Source: Streptomyces zhihengii (GTDB lineage Bacteria > Actinomycetota > Actinomycetes > Streptomycetales > Streptomycetaceae). From it: DNA of 64,000 nucleotides. The first letter of the stretch is position 1. Each line of letters opens with the position of its first letter. The notes beneath the pieces are model-generated. The model saw nothing but the letters and a program-made list of their open reading frames with translations, searched no databases and was not told the origin of the DNA. Where the stretch lies: positions 2,172,501 to 2,236,500 of the forward strand of contig NZ_JAFEJA010000002.1 in assembly GCF_016919245.1 (NCBI RefSeq), written 5' to 3'. The position numbers and the translations under genes were made by a program. Shown here one piece after another: positions 1 through 8,342 of this stretch.

Positions 1-518
1 AAACCGCCGACCGGTCTGCCCGAGAAGACAGCGCCGACGGCCTGGGCGCAGTCCTCGATCAGCGGGACGCCGCGCTCGGCGCACAGATCGCGCAGCACGT
101 CCATCTGTGCGGGCCGGCCCCGCAGATGGACGGCAACCACCACGCCGGTCTCCTCGGTGACCGCCGCCGCGACCGCCTCGGGATCGATGTTCTCGTCCGC
201 GCCGACGTCGACCAGCAGCGGGCGGACACCCTCCGAGACGAGGGCGCCCACGGTGGCGACGAAGGTGTTCGCCACGGTGATCCCGACGCTGCCGCGCGGC
301 ACGCCCAGGGCGCGCAGCGCCAGCCGGAGCGCGTCGGTGCCCGAGTTGACCGCGACGGCCTCACGGGTCCCGTGCAGTCGGGCGAACGCGCGCTCGAAGC
401 GGGGCACTTCGTCGCCGCCGACGAGGACGCCGGATTCCAGGACCTCCGTGAGCCGGGGCAGCAGCTCGTCCATGAGCTCACGGTTCTCCTCCCGTACCTG
501 GGAGAAGGGCACACGCAT
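1..518 (-). CDS. DegT/DnrJ/EryC1/StrS-family aminotransferase, N-terminal part (cut by window edge)
   Basis: This is the first ~172 residues of a PLP-dependent fold-type-I aminotransferase of the DegT/StrS family, enzymes that usually aminate keto-sugars or cyclitols. Seen: the family's N-terminal stretch with GGDEVPRFE, the cofactor-contact motif VNSGTDALRLAL, VANTFVAT, and the later LIEDCAQAVGA that contains the aspartate expected to pair with the pyridine nitrogen. The catalytic lysine lies beyond the window. The ATG at 518 is preceded by GAAAGGAGAACC, a good ribosome-binding site. It is the last gene visible in a leftward operon behind the ABC exporter, 97 nt after the second permease, so it probably belongs to the same biosynthetic cluster. 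Sugar versus amino-acid substrate cannot be told. Confidence 0.9.
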   Translation of the reverse strand, partial: MRVPFSQVREENRELMDELLPRLTEVLESGVLVGGDEVPRFERAFARLHGTREAVAVNSGTDALRLALRALGVPRGSVGITVANTFVATVGALVSEGVRPLLVDVGADENIDPEAVAAAVTEETGVVVAVHLRGRPAQMDVLRDLCAERGVPLIEDCAQAVGAVFSGRPVGG

Positions 519-615
519 GTCGGTTCTCCTTTCACAGCGGCCGGCACGGCTCAAGCGAGCCCTCCGTCCTTGCGGATTCCGGGGCCACCGGGTGGGGCGG
601 TGCGGACGGCGCGCG

Positions 616-1407
616 TCATCGGACCAGCGCCGTGCGCAGCCGTCGCAGGGCGAGGGCCAGAGTGAGGGTCCCGAGGATCAGCAGATAGCCCGCCGCGACG
701 GCGACGCCGCCGTCGACGACCCCTGTGGCGGGCAGCCGGATGAGCTGGATGGCGTGGTACAGCGGCAGGCATTCGACGACGATCTGCACAGGCCGGGGGT
801 AGACGCCGAGCGGGTAGAAGGTGGTGGCGAAGAGGAACATCGGCAGCATGAAGAGCTGGACGAGCTGGAAGTCATGCCAGCTCCGCACGAAGGTGACCAC
901 CGCCAGACCGAGGGACGCGAAGGCGAAGCCGACGAGTAGCGCCCCGGGGAGGACGAGGAGGGCCCATGGCGAGGTCACCATGCCGAAGGCGGCGAGGGCG
1001 GCGGCGAAGACCACGGTGACCGCCGTGCCGCGCAGCAGTGCCCACAGCACCTCGCCGAAGGCGATGTCGCGCACGGACAGCGGGGTGGAGAGGATCGCGT
1101 CGTACGTCCGCAAAGTCCGCAGCTTCGCGTAAAGGTTGAACGTTGTCTCGTCCATTGCGCCGTTCATGGCGGCGGTGGCGAGCAGCGCCGGTGCGACGAA
1201 CGCCGCGTAGCCTCCCTGGTCCGGCCGCAGTCCCGGCACCTCGCCGACGAGTGCTCCGATGCCCACGCCGAGTGAGAGCAGGTAGAGCACCGGCTCGAAG
1301 ATCTCCGCGAGCAGCAAGTGCCAGCTGTGCCGGTAGACGACCAGACTGCGCTCCACGAGCGCGACGGGTCCGGACAGGGCGGGCCACCCCCTGGGGCAGG
1401 CGGGCAC
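616..1407 (-). CDS. ABC-2 type transporter permease (second of two)
   Basis: A 263-residue integral membrane protein of the ABC-2/DrrB class with about six hydrophobic segments (for example LYLLSLGVGIGALVGEVPG near the N terminus and ATTFYPLGVYPRPVQ near the C-terminal third, a characteristic ABC-2 stretch). It would form the membrane channel of an efflux pump with the adjacent permease and the ATPase. The start is a GTG at 1407 preceded by AAAGGAACACC. It begins 10 nt after the upstream permease ends, so the genes are almost certainly co-transcribed. In antibiotic clusters this class typically exports the product or gives self-resistance; that role is inferred from context. Confidence 0.9.
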   Translation of the reverse strand: MPACPRGWPALSGPVALVERSLVVYRHSWHLLLAEIFEPVLYLLSLGVGIGALVGEVPGLRPDQGGYAAFVAPALLATAAMNGAMDETTFNLYAKLRTLRTYDAILSTPLSVRDIAFGEVLWALLRGTAVTVVFAAALAAFGMVTSPWALLVLPGALLVGFAFASLGLAVVTFVRSWHDFQLVQLFMLPMFLFATTFYPLGVYPRPVQIVVECLPLYHAIQLIRLPATGVVDGGVAVAAGYLLILGTLTLALALRRLRTALVR

Positions 1408-1417
1408 GGTGTTCCTT

Positions 1418-2254
1418 TCAGCGGTGCAGGCGGCGTGCGTAGCCGCGGTGGGCGAGGACGGTGCCCGCGAGGGCGAGGGCGGCGAGGTAGCCGGCGTGGG
1501 CGGCGGCCGGGCCCGCGGGAGCGGTCCCGAGCGCGACGCCGCGTACCAGCTCGGTGCCGTGGTAGAGCGGAGTGAGCGTGACCGCCCACTGGAGCCAGCC
1601 GGGGAGCTGGCCGACCGCGAAGAAGGTGCCGGAGAACAGGTAGAGCGGCATGGCGACGAACCGGTACGCGCCGTTGAGGCGGCTGGGCCGCTCGACGCCC
1701 ACCGCCCAGGCGCACAGCGGCGCTGCGAACGCCATGCCGACGAGCAGGACGCACGGGAGCAACAGCGCCCCGGTGGCTGGGCCGGTCACCCCGAAGGCGA
1801 GGAGCACGAGCACGAAGGCGAGGGCGCTGACGGCGATCCGGAAGGCGATGAACATCAGGTGCCCGGTTAGGATGTCGCCGGGACTCAGCGGTGTCGCAGC
1901 CGCCGCCGGGTAGGCGCCCCGGGGGCGGGTCGCCTCGTGCACCGGATAGGTAGCCTCCACGAAGGCGTTCTGCATCGCGGACGCGGCCAGCAGCCCCGGA
2001 GCCAGGAAGTCCGCGTAGGCGACGCCGGACAGATGGGCGCTCTGATGGGCGTCGACCAGGCGCCCGAGCCCGACGCCGAGCGCCGCGAGGAAGAGCAGCG
2101 GATTCACGACGCTGATCACCACGGAGCCGCGCCAGGTCCGCCGGTAGCGCCGCATCCAGTAGCCGAATGCGCCGAGCGCGGGCACCCGGACCGCGCTGTC
2201 GGACAGGGCGGCGGCACCGCGCGCGAGACGCCGACCGGGCGGGGCGACGGCCAT
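1418..2254 (-). CDS. ABC-2 type transporter permease (first of two)
   Basis: A 278-residue ABC-2 permease. The N terminus carries the amphipathic YWMRRYRRTWRGS segment followed by VVNPLLFLAALGVGLG, the usual ABC-2 entry helix, and the later SGTFFAVGQLPGW and LTPLYHGTELVRG are family-typical. It starts at 2254, one base after the stop of the ATPase gene (2256-2258), a spacing that implies translational coupling. Two different permeases next to one ATPase suggest a heterodimeric channel. The second permease has similar topology and the same kind of YPRP/LPGW to LPLYH/TPLYH ending, so the two look like diverged duplicates. Confidence 0.9.
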   Translation of the reverse strand: MAVAPPGRRLARGAAALSDSAVRVPALGAFGYWMRRYRRTWRGSVVISVVNPLLFLAALGVGLGRLVDAHQSAHLSGVAYADFLAPGLLAASAMQNAFVEATYPVHEATRPRGAYPAAAATPLSPGDILTGHLMFIAFRIAVSALAFVLVLLAFGVTGPATGALLLPCVLLVGMAFAAPLCAWAVGVERPSRLNGAYRFVAMPLYLFSGTFFAVGQLPGWLQWAVTLTPLYHGTELVRGVALGTAPAGPAAAHAGYLAALALAGTVLAHRGYARRLHR

Positions 2255-2255
2255 A

Positions 2256-3224
<969 letters not shown>

Positions 3225-3365
3225 CAACGTCCCCCCGAGGAACGGGCCGCCTGAGGCCGAGCCGGTCCCGGCTCGTTGCACGGCACTACCGAGGCGCAAC
3301 CACACCATGATTGCCACGCAAGAACAAGACTTGATCGCAAAAATAACTGACCTATGATCGCAGTT
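3225..3365. promoter_or_regulatory. Divergent promoter region of the biosynthetic cluster
   Basis: This 141-bp gap separates the leftward exporter operon from the rightward assembly operon and is more AT-rich than its surroundings. On the + strand there is TTGATC (3331-3336), 16 nt, then TATGAT (3353-3358), a plausible sigma-70-type promoter. Transcription would start about seven bases later, at or next to the GTG at 3366, with no room for a ribosome-binding site, so a leaderless mRNA is likely. A leftward promoter must also lie here but was not resolved. Confidence 0.5.
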
Positions 3366-4892
3366 GTGCTCGCAGACCGTGAGAATGACGAACAGGCAAA
3401 CCTCGGGGCTTCGGAACTCCCCGGCGGCACCCCCGGATCCGGCCCGGTACAGGAAGCACCGACGACACCGGACACCGTCGTGCGGGTGACATTCGACGGC
3501 CCTCGCGGCCCCTTGAGCGCCCCCCTGACCTGGGGACAGCGCGCCATCTGGGAGGTCGTCCGCTGGCTGGGAGCACGGGCCGGCGACCTCAACATGGTCG
3601 AGGTCTGCCCGCTCACGGCCGGTACCGGTCTCCCCGCGGTCACCACGGCGCTGACACGGCTGCTCGAACGCCACGAGTCGCTGCGCACCCGCATGCGGGA
3701 CGACGGGGACGGACCGCGCCAGGACGTCACCCCATCGGGTGCGATCCCGCTCACCGTGCGCCAGGACACCCGCGGTACGGCACCCGGGGCCCCGCGCCAG
3801 GAGCGCGGTGACGATCTTCACCGCCTGGTGACGGAACTCGCCACTCCCGCCTTCGCGCCCGACGAACTCCCCGTCCGCGCCGCCGTTCTGTGCCGCGACG
3901 GAGAGCCGGCCGAACTCGTGCTGGTCGTGAGCCACCTCGCCGTCGACGGCTGGAGCATGGCGATCGTCCGAGAGGAACTCGCGACCCTGCTGGCCGGTGC
4001 CGAACCCCCGCCCCTCGCACAACAGCCCGTCGACCGCGCCCGCCACGAAGCCTCTCCCGCCGCCCGCGCCAGGGAAAGGGCGGCCCTCGCCCACTGGAGC
4101 ACGGCGGTACGCGATCTGCCCCGGGTGTGGCTGGAAGGCTTACCCAGGGCCCCCGGCACGGGGGACCTCGTGTGCAGCGAGATCGACTCTGCCGCGCTGG
4201 GAAGCGCCGTCGCCGAACTGGCGGCCCAGCACAAGGTGACCCCGTCCATGGTCGTCCAGGCCGGCACCGCCCTCGCCCTGTGCCTCGACCGAGGGGAGAG
4301 CGAGATCGGCCTCCGGCTCATCGTCGCCACCCGCTACACGACGCGGACCGCCCGCTTCGTCGGCCCCCTCAACCAGAACGCGCTGCTCCGCCTACCTCTG
4401 CGCGACGAGAGCCTCGCGGACTTCTTCACCCGGGTGCGCACGGCCTCCCTCCAGTCCCTCGCCGCCGCCGAGTACGACCCCGTCGCCCTGGAGGACGTCG
4501 TGGGCGAGGCCACTGCGAGACGCGGCTTCCGCGGCGACGGATACTGCTTCGTCAACGACTTGACCGGCTACCAGGCACCCGGCAGCGCCCCCGCCCGGCA
4601 CGACGACGACACCCCGGCGGGGCCCACCGTCGTCAGGGACCTCCCGCCGCCGGCCGACCCCAAGGGCGCCAACTTCTTCCTCTACGTCCACGACCTCGGG
4701 CTGCGCGTCCGGCTGTCCGTCACGGCGCACCGGGACTTCCTCGCCCCCGGCACCACCGCCGGGTTCCTGCACGATCTGGAGTGGCTCCTGACCACGGCCG
4801 CCCGCACCGGAGCGGGGCCAGGGGAGCTGTCCCGCGCCCACACGCCGCGCCGCGCCGCCCGGTCCGGCAGTCAGGACAGCCGGACCTCGTAG
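3366..4892 (+). CDS. Stand-alone NRPS condensation-domain protein
   Basis: A ~508-residue protein that looks like a free-standing condensation domain. Such domains join a carrier-bound acyl or aminoacyl group to an amine or alcohol. Seen: LTWGQRAIWEVVRW (C1-like), RHESLRTRM (C2), and the active-site motif SHLAVDGWSM around residues 189-198, where the second His and the DG of HHxxxDG are kept but the first His is Ser; later FVGPLNQNALLRLPL and AAEYDPVALEDVV match C5-C6 regions. GTG 3366 was preferred over the in-frame ATG 3354 because the ATG sits inside a probable -10 box and has no ribosome-binding site. It heads the rightward operon; the A-PCP protein encoded 3.4 kb downstream is the obvious donor partner. 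Confidence 0.85.
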   Translation: MLADRENDEQANLGASELPGGTPGSGPVQEAPTTPDTVVRVTFDGPRGPLSAPLTWGQRAIWEVVRWLGARAGDLNMVEVCPLTAGTGLPAVTTALTRLLERHESLRTRMRDDGDGPRQDVTPSGAIPLTVRQDTRGTAPGAPRQERGDDLHRLVTELATPAFAPDELPVRAAVLCRDGEPAELVLVVSHLAVDGWSMAIVREELATLLAGAEPPPLAQQPVDRARHEASPAARARERAALAHWSTAVRDLPRVWLEGLPRAPGTGDLVCSEIDSAALGSAVAELAAQHKVTPSMVVQAGTALALCLDRGESEIGLRLIVATRYTTRTARFVGPLNQNALLRLPLRDESLADFFTRVRTASLQSLAAAEYDPVALEDVVGEATARRGFRGDGYCFVNDLTGYQAPGSAPARHDDDTPAGPTVVRDLPPPADPKGANFFLYVHDLGLRVRLSVTAHRDFLAPGTTAGFLHDLEWLLTTAARTGAGPGELSRAHTPRRAARSGSQDSRTS

Positions 4893-4938
4893 AGCACGCC
4901 CCGCCCATACACCGCGCCGATGAGAGAGGTGGACCGCA

Positions 4939-5055
4939 GTGCCGTCGGTCCGCAACATCACGCTCAGGAACCCGTGGACGTGGCTCCGGGAGGAAGTGCG
5001 CTGGCGCCGGAAGAGACGCACTCTCAAGCAGCGCGACCCGTTCCTCTACAAGTGA
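4939..5055 (+). CDS. Small basic peptide (38 aa) before the carbamoyltransferase
   Basis: A short open frame beginning with GTG at 4939, with GAGAGG nine bases upstream, and ending TGA 13 nt before the carbamoyltransferase ATG. The peptide is strongly basic and tryptophan-rich (RNPWTWLREEVRW, then RRKRRTLKQRD) and ends DPFLYK. Small proteins of the DUF5989 type often sit beside carbamoyltransferases of this class, but those carry a transmembrane helix that is missing here, so the assignment is not secure. Its position inside the operon, ribosome-binding site and codon use suggest it is real; the function is unknown. Confidence 0.5.
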   Translation: MPSVRNITLRNPWTWLREEVRWRRKRRTLKQRDPFLYK

Positions 5056-5068
5056 GGGGCAGAGGACG

Positions 5069-6532
5069 ATGACCATCTGGGGAATCTCCGCGCTCTCCCA
5101 CGACGCCGCGCTCGCGGTGGTGGACGGCGACAGGGTCGTCTTCGCCGCGCACTCCGAGCGCTACTCGCGCCGGAAGAACGACGCCGAACTCAACCCGCTC
5201 CTGATCGAGGACGCCCTCCGGTTCGGGCAGCCCTCAGACGTGGTGTGGTACGAACGCCCGCTGGTGAAGAAACTGCGGCATCTGCGCGCCGGTCAGTACG
5301 GCCTGGCTTTCAGCGCGGCGGACTTGCCCCGGCGCTACCTCCGCCGCTTCGACGCCCTGCGGGACTGCCGCTTCCACACAGTCGGCCACCACGCCTCCCA
5401 CGCCGCAGCCGGCTACTGGACCAGCGGGTTCGACGACGCGTGCGTCATCACTGTAGATGGCATCGGCGAATGGGACTGCATGACCGTGGGCTCCTTCCGG
5501 CAAGGTGTCCACCGCCACCACCGCAGGATCCGCTACCCGCACAGCCTGGGGCTGCTCTACAGCGCCTTCACCCGGCGCTGCGGCTTCAAGGCCAACGAGG
5601 AGGAGTTCATCCTTATGGGCCTGGCCGGCTTCGGTGAACCCCGCCACGCCGACGCGATCCACCGCGACCTGATCGAACGCACCGACGGCGGCTACCGGCT
5701 GCGGCACAACGTCCACCGCGGGATCGGCGACTGGCTGCACGACGCCCGCCCCGAGGACCTCGCCGCCAGCATCCAGGCGGTGACGGAAGACGTTCTGGTC
5801 GACATCGCCCGATGGGGCCGCCGCGCCACGGGAAGCGGCAATCTCGTCCTGATGGGCGGAGTCGCCCTCAACTGTGTCGCCAATTCCCGCATCGCCCGTG
5901 AGGCCGGGTTCGACGAGGTGTCCATCTTCCCGAACCCGGGTGACGCCGGATCCAGCATCGGTGCCGCCGCCGCCCACCTGGGCAGGCCGCTGCACTGGGA
6001 CGGCCCCTACCTCGGCACGGCGATCGACCGCCCCTACGAGCACCGCGCGATCCTGGAAAGACTGCTCGACGGCGAGGTCGTGGGCGTCGCCAACGGCCGT
6101 GCCGAGTTCGGACCCCGCGCGCTGGGGAACCGCTCACTGCTCTGCGACCCCCGCGGGGAAGAGGTCCAGGACAAGGTCAACCGGATCAAAGGCCGGGAGC
6201 CCTTCCGCCCGTTCGCGCCCGCCGTGCTGGAAGAGCACGCACACGACTACTTCGAGCTGCCGGTCAAGCGCTCGCCCTGGATGCAGTTCGTGGCGCGCTG
6301 CAAACGGCCCGACCTCCTCCCCGCCATCACCCACGTCGACGGAACGAGCCGGGTCCAGACCGTCTCCCGGTCCACGCACCCGGAGTTCTACGACCTCATC
6401 TCCGCCTTCCACCGCCGCACCGGATGCCCGATGCTCCTCAACACCAGCCTCAACATCAAGGGGCAACCCCTCGTCAACACCTGGGAGGACGCCCGCGCGT
6501 TCCGGGCCGACACAGGAGTCGAGGTCCTGTGA
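5069..6532 (+). CDS. O-carbamoyltransferase (NodU/CmcH/TobZ family)
   Basis: A 487-residue enzyme that would transfer a carbamoyl group from carbamoyl phosphate, through carbamoyl-adenylate, to a hydroxyl of a small molecule. The N-terminal Kae1/YrdC-related half shows the start MTIWGISALSHDAALAVV and the metal-binding-type motif TVGHHASHAAAGYW with its paired histidines; LMGGVALNCVANS and FGPRALGNRSLL are family signature stretches, and FRPFAPAVLEE with TSLNIKGQPLVNT marks the C-terminal domain. ATG 5069 follows GAGGGGCAGAGGA. The stop overlaps the next gene. In this cluster it is a tailoring enzyme, by analogy with nebramycin, cephamycin and Nod-factor carbamoylation. Confidence 0.93.
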   Translation: MTIWGISALSHDAALAVVDGDRVVFAAHSERYSRRKNDAELNPLLIEDALRFGQPSDVVWYERPLVKKLRHLRAGQYGLAFSAADLPRRYLRRFDALRDCRFHTVGHHASHAAAGYWTSGFDDACVITVDGIGEWDCMTVGSFRQGVHRHHRRIRYPHSLGLLYSAFTRRCGFKANEEEFILMGLAGFGEPRHADAIHRDLIERTDGGYRLRHNVHRGIGDWLHDARPEDLAASIQAVTEDVLVDIARWGRRATGSGNLVLMGGVALNCVANSRIAREAGFDEVSIFPNPGDAGSSIGAAAAHLGRPLHWDGPYLGTAIDRPYEHRAILERLLDGEVVGVANGRAEFGPRALGNRSLLCDPRGEEVQDKVNRIKGREPFRPFAPAVLEEHAHDYFELPVKRSPWMQFVARCKRPDLLPAITHVDGTSRVQTVSRSTHPEFYDLISAFHRRTGCPMLLNTSLNIKGQPLVNTWEDARAFRADTGVEVL

Positions 6533-7269
6533 CCGCGCCCGCCCACCCGCCCGTCCGGCTGCTCGTCGTCAACGGATGCAGCATGACCTACGGCGACGAA
6601 CTGCGGGACCGTACCGAGGACAGCTGGGCCGCCCTGCTCGCCCGCCGACTCGACATCCCGTCCGTCAACCTCGGCGCATGCGCCGGCAGCAACCACCGCC
6701 TGGTGCGCGTCACCGTCGAGCACCTCGGACGCATCACGCGCCAACACGGCCTGCAACCCGGGGAAGTGCTCTTCCTGGGCATGTGGACGAGCATCAACCG
6801 CTTCGAAATCTTGACCGACAGACCCGACCCCCGAGCAGGCCTGCCTGACCTGCCGGACAGCGGATGGCGGCGCATCCACGCGAGCTACATCGACCGCCGC
6901 GACCGGCTCTCGCGCACCTGGTACCGCGAACTCCAGAGCGAAGCGGGAGACCGTTCCGAATTCCTGCTGCACCGCATCCTCCTCGACGCCTGGCTCGCAC
7001 GGGAGGGATACCGCTACGGATTCCTGTGGGCCTACGACCCCGACCCGGCCACCTTCGCCCAGTTCCCCCAGTACGACGGCGGGCCCGCGCCAGCACGCAC
7101 GATCGGCGCCGAACACCTCCCCCACGGAGGACCGTCCCTCTACTCGGTGGGCAAGGCACTCGGCGACCTCGGCCCCGACGGCCACCCGCTGGAGCGGAGC
7201 CAGCGAATCTACACCGAGGAACACCTCCATCCCTGGGTGACCAGGCTCCTCGCGCGGGACGCGGCATGA
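6529..7269 (+). CDS. SGNH/GDSL-like protein with GCSMTYG motif (DUF6071-like)
   Basis: A 246-residue protein beginning at GTG 6529, whose GTGA overlaps the carbamoyltransferase stop. Near the N terminus, LLVVNGCSMTYGDEL fits the block-I serine motif of SGNH-fold proteins (GCSxTxG variant), and NLGACAGSNHRLVR resembles a second block with Asn; a late HLHPWVTRLL could supply the Asp/His-type motif but is not clear. Proteins of this kind recur next to carbamoyltransferases in natural-product and polysaccharide loci. A hydrolase or acyltransferase role is possible but unproven. Tight coupling on both sides places it in the same pathway. Confidence 0.75.
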   Translation: MTAPAHPPVRLLVVNGCSMTYGDELRDRTEDSWAALLARRLDIPSVNLGACAGSNHRLVRVTVEHLGRITRQHGLQPGEVLFLGMWTSINRFEILTDRPDPRAGLPDLPDSGWRRIHASYIDRRDRLSRTWYRELQSEAGDRSEFLLHRILLDAWLAREGYRYGFLWAYDPDPATFAQFPQYDGGPAPARTIGAEHLPHGGPSLYSVGKALGDLGPDGHPLERSQRIYTEEHLHPWVTRLLARDAA

Positions 7270-8342
7270 CGGGCCCACGCGACCCCGGAGCGGGCCCCGC
7301 CGTGGTGAGCGTCGCCCCCTCGGACCGAGCAGCCGTGTCCTCCTGGTTCGACGCCCTCACCCGGGGCTTGGGAGCAGGACGGGACGACCCGCCCCCGTAC
7401 ACCCTCGCCGAGACGGCGGCCGACCTGTCGGTGCCCCGCGAGCACACGCGCGTTCACGCCCTGCTCGCCCTCGCCGACGGCCTGCCCGCCGGCGCCGCCC
7501 GCCTCGAACTGCCAGCCCGGGACAACACCCGCCTGCTCTCCTTCCGCCTGGCCGTCCCGCCCGAACTGCGCGGCAGGGGCATCGGCAACGCCCTGCACCG
7601 GGCGATCACGGCGACGGCCGCACACGAAGGGCGCACCAGTCTCCTGACACACCTCGACCTCCCACTGAACGGCCCGAGCGGGCCGGGCGCCGCGTTCGCC
7701 GCCGCCCGCGGCTACACCCTCCGCAACACCGAGCTGCGCCAGCGACTGCGGCTGCCGGTCGACGAAGGACGCCTGCGGCGGCTCGCCGCACCCACACCGG
7801 CCGCGGCAGACTGCCGGATCGTCAGCTGGTCGGGCCGGTGCCCAGACCGTTACGCACGGCGCTACGCGTCCCTGCGCGGCATGCTGCTAGGCGAAGCGCC
7901 CACCGGCGCCCTCTCCCTGGAAGCCGAACGGTGGGACGTGGACCGACTCAGAGCCGAGGAACGCCTGGACGAACGGCAGGGGCGGACGGTCGTCACGAGC
8001 ATGGCGCTGGCCCCGGACGGCTCGACCGCGGGCCACACCATACTGGCGGCCGGGCCAGGCGGCCACGCCTTCCAGCGGGACACCCTCGTCCTCCCGAGCC
8101 ACCGGGGACACGGCCTCGGCATCGTGCTCAAAGCCGTCAACCTCCTCCGCCTCCAACGCGACGCACCGTCGACCGTCGCCGTCGAGACGACCAACGCGAC
8201 GCAGAACACCCCCATGCGCGCGATCAACGACCGGTTGGGCTTCACCGCCCTCGAACGATGCGAGGACTGGCAACGCGACGCACCGATTCCCCAACCGGCA
8301 ACCCCGGAAGGAGGCGGAGATGGCCCGCCCGCACAGCTCTGA
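7266..8342 (+). CDS. Tandem-GNAT acyltransferase
   Basis: A 358-residue protein with two GNAT-like halves. The first has VPPELRGRGIGNALH (acetyl-CoA pyrophosphate loop, RGRGIG) near residue 105; the second has LPSHRGHGLGIVLKAVNL near residue 285 followed by VETTNATQNTPMRAINDRLGF, a strong family C-terminal motif. Such double-GNAT proteins (MshD-like architecture) commonly acetylate amino groups of small molecules, including aminoglycoside-like compounds. It starts at ATG 7266 in an ATGA overlap with the preceding gene and overlaps the start of the next by 23 nt. It may tailor the product or protect the host; which one is inference only. Confidence 0.8.
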   Translation: MTGPRDPGAGPAVVSVAPSDRAAVSSWFDALTRGLGAGRDDPPPYTLAETAADLSVPREHTRVHALLALADGLPAGAARLELPARDNTRLLSFRLAVPPELRGRGIGNALHRAITATAAHEGRTSLLTHLDLPLNGPSGPGAAFAAARGYTLRNTELRQRLRLPVDEGRLRRLAAPTPAAADCRIVSWSGRCPDRYARRYASLRGMLLGEAPTGALSLEAERWDVDRLRAEERLDERQGRTVVTSMALAPDGSTAGHTILAAGPGGHAFQRDTLVLPSHRGHGLGIVLKAVNLLRLQRDAPSTVAVETTNATQNTPMRAINDRLGFTALERCEDWQRDAPIPQPATPEGGGDGPPAQL

